Assembly (NCBI RefSeq): GCF_023333595.1
Contig: NZ_JAIQZM010000025.1
Location: forward strand, 18,987 to 82,986
Direction of reading: 5' to 3'
DNA from: Argonema galeatum A003/A1
GTDB lineage: Bacteria > Cyanobacteriota > Cyanobacteriia > Cyanobacteriales > Aerosakkonemataceae
Length of the DNA stretch: 64,000 nucleotides
Part shown: positions 24,762 to 33,668 of the stretch, piece by piece
Position numbering within the stretch: position 1 is the first letter of the stretch
Layout: each line of letters opens with the position of its first letter
Position numbers and translations under genes: made by a program
The notes under the pieces: generated by a model
Seen by the model: the letters and a program-made list of their open reading frames with translations, nothing else
The model's database searches: none
What the model was told of the DNA's origin: nothing

Positions 24762-26177
24762 ATGATTCAAGTTGCTATCTTCGTTTGCGTCGGCTGGCTT
24801 TTCTCAGTTTGTCTCCACGAATTCGGTCACGCGATCGTTGCCTATTGGGGAGGAGATACTTCTGTAAAAGACAAGGGGTATCTCACCTTAAACCCACTCA
24901 AATATACCGATTTCAATTTGAGTTTGGTTCTGCCGTTGATCTTTCTGCTTTTAGGTGGAATTCCCTTACCGGGTGCGGCAGTTTATATCGACCAGCGAAG
25001 ACTACGCAGTCGTTGGTGGAAAAGTGCGGTTTCAGCAGCAGGGCCATTTGCGAGTATTCTGGTCGCGGTTTTATTGACAATAACTTTTCGGTTTGGTTCG
25101 CCATTGCCATTAGGTGAATATAGGTGGATATGGCCAGCTTTAGCATTTCTAACTTACCTGGAAATATATGTAGTTATACTCAATTTGCTGCCTATTCCAG
25201 GTCTTGATGGTTATGGTATTATTGACCCGTGGTTACCTCCAGAAATTCAAGAGCGATCGCGAAAGTTCGGTCAATATGGAATTGTTATCCTCTTCATCCT
25301 GCTTTGGTTCGTGGAACCGCTGAATCGTTTGTTGGGAGATGCCGCTTTTTACATTAGCCAAATGGTTGGGATTCCATTGGGAATGGTGGGACTAGGATAT
25401 GTTTTATTCAACGAATGGGCAAAGGTTTTGCTAGTAGTAGCAATTGCGATCGCTTTCGCGGTACGTCAAGTAACGCGAAAACCGCATGAGGTTTGGTATG
25501 AACGAGGTAATGGAAACATAAAAGGGCGAAAATATGAAGAAGCGATCGCAGCTTTTGACCAAGCTATTCGAGTCAAGTCAGATTTCCATGAAGCTTGGTA
25601 TATGCGAGGTTATGCCCTACTGCAATTACAGCGGTATGAAGATGCGATCGCAGCTTACGATAAAGCCATTGAAATCAAATCTGACTATTGGGAAGCTTGG
25701 CACGATCGAGGTATTGTGCTAGAAGTTTTGCAGCGATATGAAGATGCGATCGCATCTTATCAAAAAGCGGTAGAAATTAAACCAGACTTCCATCTAGCTT
25801 GGGGCAAATTAGGGAAAATGCTAAATAATTTAGAACGTTACGAAGAAGCACTTTCTGCCTATGACAAGGCGATTGAAATACAACCTTATGACGCTAGTAT
25901 TTGGACCGACAGAGGTGTGGCGTTAGGATATTTGAAGCGATATGATGATGCGATCGCATCTTGCGAGAAAGCGATTAAGATCGATCCTAGATACTTTTAT
26001 GCTTGGTATAATAAAGCTGGTTGTTACGCCGAACAAGGCAAGGTAGATTTGGCAATTGAAGATTTGAAACAAGCAGTCAAAATTGACGCCGGTAAATTAA
26101 AAGATTGTGCCAAAACTGACAAGAGTTTCGATTCAATTCGCGATCGGCCAGCTTTTAGAGAGTTGATGGGTGAATAA
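24762..26177 (+). CDS. Site-2 protease family (M50) protein with TPR tail
   Basis: This 471-residue protein begins with a membrane metalloprotease domain of about 235 residues: HEFGH at 19-23 within the first helix, and LNLLPIPGLDGYG supplying the third zinc ligand Asp. Five to six hydrophobic segments follow. From about residue 245 there are six tetratricopeptide repeats (YEEAIAAFDQAIRVKSDF, YEDAIAAYDKAIEIKSDY and so on). Site-2 proteases cleave transmembrane segments of anti-sigma factors or regulators; the TPR tail, facing the cytoplasm if topology is standard, probably binds a protein partner. TPR codons are rich in GCGATCGC, so HIP1 sites have accumulated in the repeats. Confidence 0.88.
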   Translation: MIQVAIFVCVGWLFSVCLHEFGHAIVAYWGGDTSVKDKGYLTLNPLKYTDFNLSLVLPLIFLLLGGIPLPGAAVYIDQRRLRSRWWKSAVSAAGPFASILVAVLLTITFRFGSPLPLGEYRWIWPALAFLTYLEIYVVILNLLPIPGLDGYGIIDPWLPPEIQERSRKFGQYGIVILFILLWFVEPLNRLLGDAAFYISQMVGIPLGMVGLGYVLFNEWAKVLLVVAIAIAFAVRQVTRKPHEVWYERGNGNIKGRKYEEAIAAFDQAIRVKSDFHEAWYMRGYALLQLQRYEDAIAAYDKAIEIKSDYWEAWHDRGIVLEVLQRYEDAIASYQKAVEIKPDFHLAWGKLGKMLNNLERYEEALSAYDKAIEIQPYDASIWTDRGVALGYLKRYDDAIASCEKAIKIDPRYFYAWYNKAGCYAEQGKVDLAIEDLKQAVKIDAGKLKDCAKTDKSFDSIRDRPAFRELMGE

Positions 26178-26225
26178 AAGTAGGCTATGGTTAAGTTAAC
26201 ATACTCCAACCAACAATAGCCTCTT

Positions 26226-26334
26226 AAGTCTGCGTAAGCTGTTAAGCATTTAAATTTCTGAGGCGATCTAAGCCAGTAAAGGGGTTCAGCCTCTAAAATA
26301 CCCAGTTTAAATGCTCAACAGCTTAGGCAGACTT
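26226..26334. repeat. Large imperfect inverted repeat (109 bp)
   Basis: Arms of about 29 bp, AAGTCTGCGTAAGCTGTTAA... and ...CTCAACAGCTTAGGCAGACTT, enclose a centre with a second short inverted repeat (GAGGC/GCCTC). It occupies most of the 319-bp gap 26178-26496 before the ATPase/STAND pair. It could extrude as a cruciform or be a MITE-like element. I see no gene here. Confidence 0.75.
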
Positions 26335-26496
26335 CAGTCTGAGGGCAGTGCATGGAAGATATTATTGCCAAAATACCTATAATGGGTGAAGCGCTGCTAT
26401 AAAACACTTGTTTAACTGTAAATAGACTCTTATGCCGAACTTCTAAATTTTCAATCTGAAATATAAGATAGTATAAGACCCGTTGTGAGGTGAGCG

Positions 26497-27849
26497 ATGG
26501 CACTGGATTTGTCGAAATTTTACCAGGTATACAACCCCAGCAAGACCCTAAACGTGGGGAATGCCCAGGATCGGAAATATTATATCGATTTTTCCGCAGT
26601 ACGCGGTGGCAAAATTATTGAAGAATTGGGACGAACGATCGCCCGCCTTTCTCCAGATGAGCCAACTTGCCAGCTGTTTACAGGACACATCGGCTGTGGT
26701 AAATCCACGGAACTATTGCGCTTGAAAAATGAGTTAGAGCAACAGAAATTTCATGTTGTGTATTTTGAATCTAGCCAAGATTTGGTAATGGCCGATCTTG
26801 ACGTAACAGATATTTTGCTTGCTATTGCTCGCCAAGTTAGCGAAAGTTTGGAGCAAGCAAAAATCGTTCTGCAACCGCGAGGTTTCAAAGCTTTACTGCA
26901 AGGTGCGGCCAAAGTTTTGCAAACAGAAATCGAACTTTCAGGTAAAGCTTCGGTGCCGGGAGTTGGCAATCTCAAGGCTAGCACATCGGGAGAGTTTTCT
27001 GTAGGTTTCGGTATTGGCGAAATTACAGCTAAAACTAAAAACAGTCCGGATCTTCGCTCTCAGTTGAGGCAATATTTAGAGCCGCGTACAGATACGCTTT
27101 TAGAAGTAATTAATAAAGAATTACTGGAACCTGCAATTAAAGAATTGAAGCTGCAAAACAAACAAGGACTGGTAGTAATTATCGATAATCTCGATCGCAT
27201 GAGTATCTCGGCGAAACCATCGGGTCGATCGCAGCCAGAGTATCTGTTTGTAGACCGAGGAGAACAACTGAAACAACTGAAGTGCCATTTGGTTTACACT
27301 ATTCCTTTAGTGCTAACTTTCTCCAACGATCAAGGAATGCTGAATAATCGTTTTGGGGTGGAACCGAAATTATTGCCGATGGTGCGGGTGCGATCGCGCT
27401 CCGGGAGCGTGTATGATGAGGGTATGGAACTGATGCGACAAATGGTGTTAGCAAGAGCTTTCCCGGATGTAGAACCGCAACAGCGACTGACACTCATTTC
27501 AGAAGTGTTTGATTCTCTGGAAACCTTAGACCGTTTGTGCTTAGTTAGTGGCGGTCACGTGCGAAACTTGTTGGTGCTGCTTCATAGCTGTCTCCAAAAA
27601 GAAGATCCCCCTCTTTCGCGCAAGTGTTTGGAAGATGTAATTAGGAGACAGCGGGATGCGTTAATTCGAGCCGTTAGCGATCGAGAGTGGGAATTGCTCT
27701 TCCAGGTAGCAAAACAGCAAATAGTAAAAGGTGAAGACGAATACCAAACCCTCTTACGCAGTATGTTTGTATTTGAATATCAGGATGAAGAGGGAGGATG
27801 GTTTAGTATCAATCCAATTTTGGCAGAGGCAAAACAATTGCAGTCATGA
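26497..27849 (+). CDS. P-loop NTPase, partner of the downstream STAND protein
   Basis: This 450-residue protein has a Walker A motif GHIGCGKSTELLRLK at about 67-81 and a Walker B-like VVIIDNLDRM near 230, giving an AAA/STAND-type ATPase. SGGHVRNLLVLLHSCL near 350 resembles the sensor-2/arm region of ORC/Cdc6-like and KAP-like ATPases. No fused effector or membrane segment is seen. Its stop codon overlaps the start of the next gene by 4 bp (ATGA), so the two are translationally coupled and likely work together. A plausible role is ATP-dependent sensing or assembly with the STAND protein. The exact family is not recognised beyond the fold. Confidence 0.75.
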   Translation: MALDLSKFYQVYNPSKTLNVGNAQDRKYYIDFSAVRGGKIIEELGRTIARLSPDEPTCQLFTGHIGCGKSTELLRLKNELEQQKFHVVYFESSQDLVMADLDVTDILLAIARQVSESLEQAKIVLQPRGFKALLQGAAKVLQTEIELSGKASVPGVGNLKASTSGEFSVGFGIGEITAKTKNSPDLRSQLRQYLEPRTDTLLEVINKELLEPAIKELKLQNKQGLVVIIDNLDRMSISAKPSGRSQPEYLFVDRGEQLKQLKCHLVYTIPLVLTFSNDQGMLNNRFGVEPKLLPMVRVRSRSGSVYDEGMELMRQMVLARAFPDVEPQQRLTLISEVFDSLETLDRLCLVSGGHVRNLLVLLHSCLQKEDPPLSRKCLEDVIRRQRDALIRAVSDREWELLFQVAKQQIVKGEDEYQTLLRSMFVFEYQDEEGGWFSINPILAEAKQLQS

Positions 27850-30800
27850 TGACTTTTTACCCAGAAAATGTAAAAAACGATGAATCCTTGAGAACTCTGG
27901 TGCGGGCAATAGAGTTTTCTCAAGGGCAGTTTTCGCTGATTTTGGCACGCTGCAACTATACAAATTTAAGGCAGCGCTTGATGCAACAGTTGCGCGAATT
28001 ATGCCCGATCGAGTTGAGAGAATTAGTCATCGAGCCGTCTGCAAAAAACCTTTATACAGCTATTCGGGAAGACTCGAAAAAATCGCCTCAGCAAGCGATT
28101 GTTATTTCTGGTTTGGAGTTAGCGATATCTCTTGATGCCCTACTAATTTGCACCAACCAAATGCGGGAGGAATTTGGCGAAAATTTATCGTTTCCGGTGG
28201 TGTTGTGGGTGACAGATGAGGTACTGCAAAAGCTGATCCGAACAGCACCGGATTTTGAGAGTTGGGCAGCCGCTCCCATCGAATTTGAGATGGCAAATGA
28301 TGAGTTAATTTATTTCATCAAGCAAACTACGGATGAAGTATTTGCTAAAGTTTTAGATGCCGGTGCGGGCATATTTCTAGACAATGCCGCTCTCAATTTG
28401 GAAATTGGTTCTCCACGTCGCATCGAACTGGGATCGGCACAGAAAGAACTGCAAAATCGCGGTGTGAGTTTAGATCCAGAACTAGAAGCCAGTTTGGAAT
28501 TTGTTTTGGGTCGAGATGTTAATAATTTAACAGTGCAGTCTCGGCAAAATTACGAGAATAGTTTAGCACTTTGGCAGACTAGCGATAACCTGGAACGGCG
28601 AGGGTGCGTGCTGCATAGTCTGTCATTGTGGTGGCGCACTTACGGTATGCGGCATCCAGCCGAGCAGGGGCTAGCTTTCGATCGATCGAAAGATTATTTG
28701 CAGCAATGCGTTGAAGCTTTCGAGCGAGCTAATCGGCCTGATTTGGTCGCCAAATTTATCAATCCTTTGGGAGATGTCCTGCAAAGACTTCAACAGTGGG
28801 ATGAGTTAGAAGTTGTTGCTAAAAAAGCGTTAGCTCTCCATCAAACCTATTCCGATTTGTTTAGATTGGCGCGAGTTTATGGCTTTCTTGCTGAAGTGGC
28901 GTTGGCTAAATCGGGTTGGGTACAAGCGCAGGAATACGCTCGAGAAGCGTTGGAGATTTTAGCAAATGGTGAAGAAATTGCATCGACTTCTGGTTCATCC
29001 GATCGCCACACCATTTTAGATTGGGAACGCTCATTTCATAAAGGTTGGTATTTGTTTGCGTTAGCCAGAGCGCAACTGCATTTAGGTGGGGTAGATGAGG
29101 CGATCGAAACCTTGGAAACTGCCAGGACGGAAACTAAACCTCAGTACGATCCAGAGCTTTATATTTCAATTGTATGCGAGTTGCGAAATGCTTACTTTCA
29201 ACAATGTCAATATATAACTGCATTTCAGTTTAAGCAGGAGCAATATGCGATCGAGCAGCAGTACGGTTTTCGAGCTTTCATCGGTGCTGGTAGATTGCAG
29301 CCAAAACAACAAATAACTAATCCTGCCTTACCTTATGTCGAACAGGAAACCCAACAAATTTTTGCTTCTGAAAGGCAGCAAGATATCAATCGCTTAGTCG
29401 AGAGAATGAGTCGCGATGACCACAAACTAACGGTAATTCACGGACAGTCAGGTGTTGGCAAAAGTTCAATTTTGCAGGCTGGATTAGTACCGAAATTAAA
29501 ACAAAAAATTATTGGTAGCCGTAATGTACTGCCTGTTTTGCAGCAAGTCTATACCGATCGGATTAAGGAACTGGGAAAACGTCTTGCAGAGGCACTTGTA
29601 GAGACGGGTAAATTCGCCAGCGATGGCATCGATTCGACGGCATCTATACTCGAACAGTTGCGAAAGAATGCCGAACAAAACTTGCTGACGGTGCTAATTT
29701 TTGACCAGTTTGAGGAATTTTTCTTTGTTTGCACCGACTCGATCGAGCGGCGTTTCTTTTACGATCTTCTGCGCGATTGCCTAGAGATTCCCTTTGTAAA
29801 AGTTATTCTGTCGCTGCGAGAGGATTATCTGCATTACTTGTTAGAGTTCCAGCGCATCACGAGTTTGCAGCCGATTAACAATAATATTTTGGATAAGAAT
29901 ATTCTTTATTACTTAGGTAATTTTTCAGCCAAAGATGCAAAATTAGTTATTCAAAATTTGACCGGACGATCCAAGTTTTACTTACAGCCAGATTTTATTG
30001 ATGAATTAGTGCGGGATCTGGCGGGAGATTTTGGAGAAGTGCGCCCGATCGAATTGCAAGTTGTAGGCGCACAACTGCAAACCGAAAATATCACCACGCT
30101 GGCTCAATACAGGCAACGCGGGCCAAAGAAAAAACTGGTCGAGCGGTATTTAGAAGAAGTAGTTAAAGATTGCGGGCCAGAAAACGAACGCGCTGCCCAA
30201 TTGGTTTTATACTTGCTCACAGATGAAAACAACACTCGCCCCCTAAAAACCCGCACTCAGTTAGCAGTCGATTTAGCAGCAGAAGCCGACAAATTAGATT
30301 TGGTGCTGGAAATTTTTGTGAAATCGCGATTAGTATTTTTGCTGCCAGAAACACCAGCCGATCGCTATCAACTTGTTCACGATTATTTAGTTGCTTTTAT
30401 CCGCCAACAAAAAGGCGCTGCATTAATTGCAGAATTAGAAGAAGAGAGAAAGCAGCGTCGGATTAGCGATCGGAAGTTAAATCGTTTTCTGAAACGTGCG
30501 CTAGTAGGTTCGACGGCAGCAGTAGTTTTACTGTCAATTTCAACAGTTTCGGCACTGATATTCGCGCAGCAAGCACAAAGGGAAAAAAATCGATCGGAAA
30601 TTGCCAAGATTGAAGCGCTGAATGCAGCATCGGAAGCACTTTTGCTGTCTCACGATCGGCTGGGGGCATTAACAAACAGCGTCAAAGCAGGTAAACAATT
30701 ACTGGCAACAAAAGTATCGGATAATCTTTTGCATCAAACTGAAGAAACATTACGGCACGCGATCGTCTCGGACGTTCGAGAAGTGAACCGTTTGCAAGGA

Positions 30801-32669
30801 CATAGCGATTGGGTAAATGCCGTTAGTTTCAGTCCCGACGATGAAACGATCGCCACCGCCAGCGCTGACAAAACTATAAAACTTTGGCGGCGCAACGGAC
30901 AGGAAATTCGCACTCTTTCAGGACACAACGATCGGGTGACTAGCATTAGTTTTAGCCCTAACGGTGAGACTCTAGCTTCAGCTGACGGAAAAGGTATTAT
31001 TAAGCTGTGGCGGTACAAAGACGGTAAGGAAATCAAAACCTTCCTAGCGCATAAAGGGTGGATTTTTAACGTTATTTACAGCCCTAATGGTGAGACTTTA
31101 GCCTCAGCCAGTAAAGACAAAACCGTGAAGCTGTGGCGCAAAGACGGCACACTTCTTAAAACATTAGGCAAACATGATGACAGGGTTACTGGACTCAGTT
31201 TTAGCCCCGACGGTAAGACTCTAGCCTCAGCTAGCCTTGACGGTATTATTAAGCTGTGGAGCAGCAAAGATGGTAAAGAAATCAAAACTTTTAAAGCACA
31301 CAATAAGTGGCTCGCAAACCTCAGTTTCAGCCCAGACGGTCAGATTCTAGCCTCAGCCAGTGACGACGACACAATCAAATTCTGGAACAAGGACGGTAAG
31401 CTGCTCAAAACCATTCCAGCAAACAGCAACAAAGTCTATAGGATTCGTTTTAGTCCTGACGGTAAGACGCTTGCCTCAGCTGGTGAAGACAGTACATTGA
31501 AAATCTGGAGAGTTAACGACGGCATCTTGCTTCATACTCTCCAAGGACACAAAGGAAGCCTTGTAGGTATCAGTTTCAAACGCGATGGCAAGACAATTGC
31601 TTCCGCGAGTACCGATACCACTGTGAGAATATGGCAACTTGACAGCACGTCATTTCAAACTATCCAAGTAAATAGCGTTGATGATGTAATTTTCAGTCCA
31701 GATGGTAAGACGATCGCCTCAGCTAGTAATGACGACAAGCTCATTAAAATTTGGCGACTTAACGGCACATTAATCCAAAATATTCAAGGAGTTTCCGGTT
31801 TCGTCAGTTTCAGTCCCGATGGTAAAACTCTAGCTTTGGGTGGCGATAATCATACTATCAAGCTTTTACAGCTAAATGGCAAACAAGTCAAAATATTAGC
31901 AGGTCATAAAGAACAAATTAATACGGTTAGTTTCAGCCCCGACGGTCAGATGCTTGCTTCGGCAAGTAATGACAATACCATCAAACTTTGGCGCAAGAAT
32001 AGTGTTTGGCCTAAAACATTTAACGGTCATACTCGTCCGGTCTGTTGCGTCAGTTTCAGTCGGAATAACCAAATAATTGCTTCGGCTGGTGATGATAACA
32101 CCGTTAAACTTTGGCAACTTGATGGCAAGGAATTGGCAACAATTCGGGGACACAGCGATCGGGTTACTAGCATTAGTTTTAGCCCAGACGGTCAGACAAT
32201 TGCTTCGGGAAGTGTGGACAAAACTATCAAACTCTGGGGTAAGGATGGCAAATTAATTCACACTTTCCAAGGGCATAATGCAGCGATTGCTAGCGTTAGT
32301 TTCAGTCCTGACGGTCAGATGCTTGTTTCGGGCAGCGATGACAAAACTATCAAAATCTGGCGCAAGGATGGCACATTGTTTCAAACTCTCCAAGGGCATA
32401 ATGCGAAGGTCAATGCAGTCAATTTCAGTCCCGACGGACAGAGGCTTGTCTCGGCTAGCGATGACAAAACTATTATTATATGGAATTGGAAGATTCTGCG
32501 GGATTTGGATTTAGATAATCTACTCGATCGCGGTTGCAATTTGTTGCATGACTATCTAAAGACTAACGCTAATGTCAGTGAAGATCGCGATCTTTGCAAG
32601 AGTATTTCAGTGGTGTCGCCCACATCCGCCGGGGGTTCAAACCCCCGTCTCATAGCGAAAGTCCTCTAA
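27846..32669 (+). CDS. STAND NTPase with TM segment and 14 WD40 repeats
   Basis: This 1607-residue protein has: (1) residues 1-200, an ATPase-like region without a visible Walker A (QQAIVISGLELAISLDALL); (2) 230-480, helical TPR-like segments; (3) an nSTAND-type NTPase with Walker A GQSGVGKSSIL (about 533) and Walker B LIFDQFEEFF (about 617); (4) a hydrophobic helix near 885-910; (5) two seven-bladed propellers, 14 WD40 repeats from about 983 to 1548. LDNLLDRGCNLLHDYLKTN is the usual cyanobacterial WD40 tail. The last ~15 residues are read-through into a dispersed repeat. Such proteins resemble bacterial NLR-like sensors; no effector domain is obvious. Coupled to the preceding ATPase. Confidence 0.88.
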   Translation: MMTFYPENVKNDESLRTLVRAIEFSQGQFSLILARCNYTNLRQRLMQQLRELCPIELRELVIEPSAKNLYTAIREDSKKSPQQAIVISGLELAISLDALLICTNQMREEFGENLSFPVVLWVTDEVLQKLIRTAPDFESWAAAPIEFEMANDELIYFIKQTTDEVFAKVLDAGAGIFLDNAALNLEIGSPRRIELGSAQKELQNRGVSLDPELEASLEFVLGRDVNNLTVQSRQNYENSLALWQTSDNLERRGCVLHSLSLWWRTYGMRHPAEQGLAFDRSKDYLQQCVEAFERANRPDLVAKFINPLGDVLQRLQQWDELEVVAKKALALHQTYSDLFRLARVYGFLAEVALAKSGWVQAQEYAREALEILANGEEIASTSGSSDRHTILDWERSFHKGWYLFALARAQLHLGGVDEAIETLETARTETKPQYDPELYISIVCELRNAYFQQCQYITAFQFKQEQYAIEQQYGFRAFIGAGRLQPKQQITNPALPYVEQETQQIFASERQQDINRLVERMSRDDHKLTVIHGQSGVGKSSILQAGLVPKLKQKIIGSRNVLPVLQQVYTDRIKELGKRLAEALVETGKFASDGIDSTASILEQLRKNAEQNLLTVLIFDQFEEFFFVCTDSIERRFFYDLLRDCLEIPFVKVILSLREDYLHYLLEFQRITSLQPINNNILDKNILYYLGNFSAKDAKLVIQNLTGRSKFYLQPDFIDELVRDLAGDFGEVRPIELQVVGAQLQTENITTLAQYRQRGPKKKLVERYLEEVVKDCGPENERAAQLVLYLLTDENNTRPLKTRTQLAVDLAAEADKLDLVLEIFVKSRLVFLLPETPADRYQLVHDYLVAFIRQQKGAALIAELEEERKQRRISDRKLNRFLKRALVGSTAAVVLLSISTVSALIFAQQAQREKNRSEIAKIEALNAASEALLLSHDRLGALTNSVKAGKQLLATKVSDNLLHQTEETLRHAIVSDVREVNRLQGHSDWVNAVSFSPDDETIATASADKTIKLWRRNGQEIRTLSGHNDRVTSISFSPNGETLASADGKGIIKLWRYKDGKEIKTFLAHKGWIFNVIYSPNGETLASASKDKTVKLWRKDGTLLKTLGKHDDRVTGLSFSPDGKTLASASLDGIIKLWSSKDGKEIKTFKAHNKWLANLSFSPDGQILASASDDDTIKFWNKDGKLLKTIPANSNKVYRIRFSPDGKTLASAGEDSTLKIWRVNDGILLHTLQGHKGSLVGISFKRDGKTIASASTDTTVRIWQLDSTSFQTIQVNSVDDVIFSPDGKTIASASNDDKLIKIWRLNGTLIQNIQGVSGFVSFSPDGKTLALGGDNHTIKLLQLNGKQVKILAGHKEQINTVSFSPDGQMLASASNDNTIKLWRKNSVWPKTFNGHTRPVCCVSFSRNNQIIASAGDDNTVKLWQLDGKELATIRGHSDRVTSISFSPDGQTIASGSVDKTIKLWGKDGKLIHTFQGHNAAIASVSFSPDGQMLVSGSDDKTIKIWRKDGTLFQTLQGHNAKVNAVNFSPDGQRLVSASDDKTIIIWNWKILRDLDLDNLLDRGCNLLHDYLKTNANVSEDRDLCKSISVVSPTSAGGSNPRLIAKVL

Positions 32670-32716
32670 AGAGGACTGAAATTCTCTTCCAGTCCTCTTT
32701 AGAGGACTTTCGCTAT
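32652..32716. repeat. Long perfect hairpin (26-bp arms) at the STAND gene end
   Basis: Left arm 32652-32677 (ATAGCGAAAGTCCTCTAAAG...) is perfectly complementary to 32691-32716 across a 13-nt loop; each arm is itself nearly palindromic around TCCTCT(A/T)(A/T)AGAGGA. The stop codon of the STAND gene lies inside the left arm. The hairpin may terminate transcription. A decayed relative (AGTCCACATGAGTGGACTTTAGCTA) lies near 32893-32918. Confidence 0.9.
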
Positions 32717-33018
32717 TAGCCAGGGACTTGAGTCCCTGGCGGGTTTTGGGTTAATATAGCAAAAGTCAAAAGTCAAAAGTGAAATGCTTGCTGTAAATTG
32801 GTTCTGGCGTTTTAGGATGCCCTAACCGCCCTGACGGCTGCTATAACAATGGTGCAAGTTATCAGTTTTAATGGACTGTCAGATTAGTATTCAGTCCACA
32901 TGAGTGGACTTTAGCTATAAGAAAGGCGATTTGAATCGCAGCCCAAAAAGCGCTATAAGTTGACAAATAAATACGATCGCGCTAAGCTTAATTTACGATG
33001 TAAATAAAACCAATAACA
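32670..33018. other. Intergenic region before the NHLP gene
   Basis: This 349-bp gap holds the hairpin above, a CAGGGACTTGAGTCCCTG inverted repeat at about 32721-32738, a short AAAAGTC array near 32760, and repeat debris. No gene is visible. The promoter for the downstream precursor/dehydrogenase pair probably lies in the last 60 AT-rich bases. Confidence 0.5.
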
Positions 33019-33627
33019 ATGACTGCACAAGACAATCCCCAACCCGAAAACTCGCAAGAAAACTCTTTGATAGGCAGAAATTTTTGGGCTAAAATCATAG
33101 CTAAAGCCTGGGCAGACGAAGAATTTAAGCAACGTCTCCTTGAAAACCCCACTAGAGTTTTGGAAGAAGAGGGAATTGCGATCCCAGAAGGACTTGAAAT
33201 ACAGATAGAACCTACTGATAATTCATTAGAATTTATTATACCGCCTGAAATTGAAGTTGAAACAAGACCGGGTGCTGAAGCGGTGAGGCTTATCCTACCG
33301 TTGCCAGAAAAAGCACCTGAAGTTACAGAGACAAATATTTATGAAGTATATAAGCAACCAGATCCTCCTGAAGTAGTCGTTCAAAAAATCCGAGAATTAG
33401 TGACAAGGGTGCCAGTTGACACCGAACAGGCGCAGGAAGTCTTGAAACAAATTAAAGAAATAGCCAGCGGTCAATCTTGTACTATTGAAGAAGCATTGGC
33501 AAAAATAAAAGGTTTATTTGAGCTAGAAGCTGTTTCCCCCGAGGAAATCATTAATACCAGCATAGGGTTGGCAGCGAGGGCAGTAACAACAAACGGAACA
33601 ACCTGTAATCCAACCAAGGGAGACTGA
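33019..33627 (+). CDS. NHLP-type (nitrile hydratase leader-like) RiPP precursor candidate
   Basis: This 202-residue protein contains, at about 20-70, WAKIIAKAWADEEFKQRLLE, then NPTRVLEEEGIAIPEGLEI, the nitrile hydratase alpha-subunit-like leader of NHLP RiPP precursors. The metal-binding Cys cluster of true nitrile hydratase is absent. An acidic middle section (75-180) is unusually long for the family. The C-terminus, SIGLAARAVTTNGTTCNPTKG, is rich in Thr with one Cys and could be the modified core. The next gene, 41 bp downstream, encodes a SagB-type dehydrogenase, which in thiazole/oxazole peptide pathways oxidises azolines. It is therefore likely a peptide precursor, though a carrier protein without a natural product is possible. 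Confidence 0.75.
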   Translation: MTAQDNPQPENSQENSLIGRNFWAKIIAKAWADEEFKQRLLENPTRVLEEEGIAIPEGLEIQIEPTDNSLEFIIPPEIEVETRPGAEAVRLILPLPEKAPEVTETNIYEVYKQPDPPEVVVQKIRELVTRVPVDTEQAQEVLKQIKEIASGQSCTIEEALAKIKGLFELEAVSPEEIINTSIGLAARAVTTNGTTCNPTKGD

Positions 33628-33668
33628 GTTTTATAGCGGTTATATTGCTTTTTTAGATCCTAAATAAA

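Noticed and set aside
33019..33627. Nitrile hydratase alpha subunit
   Set aside because: Only the leader-like helix region matches; the CxLCSC metal site is absent and no beta subunit gene is present.
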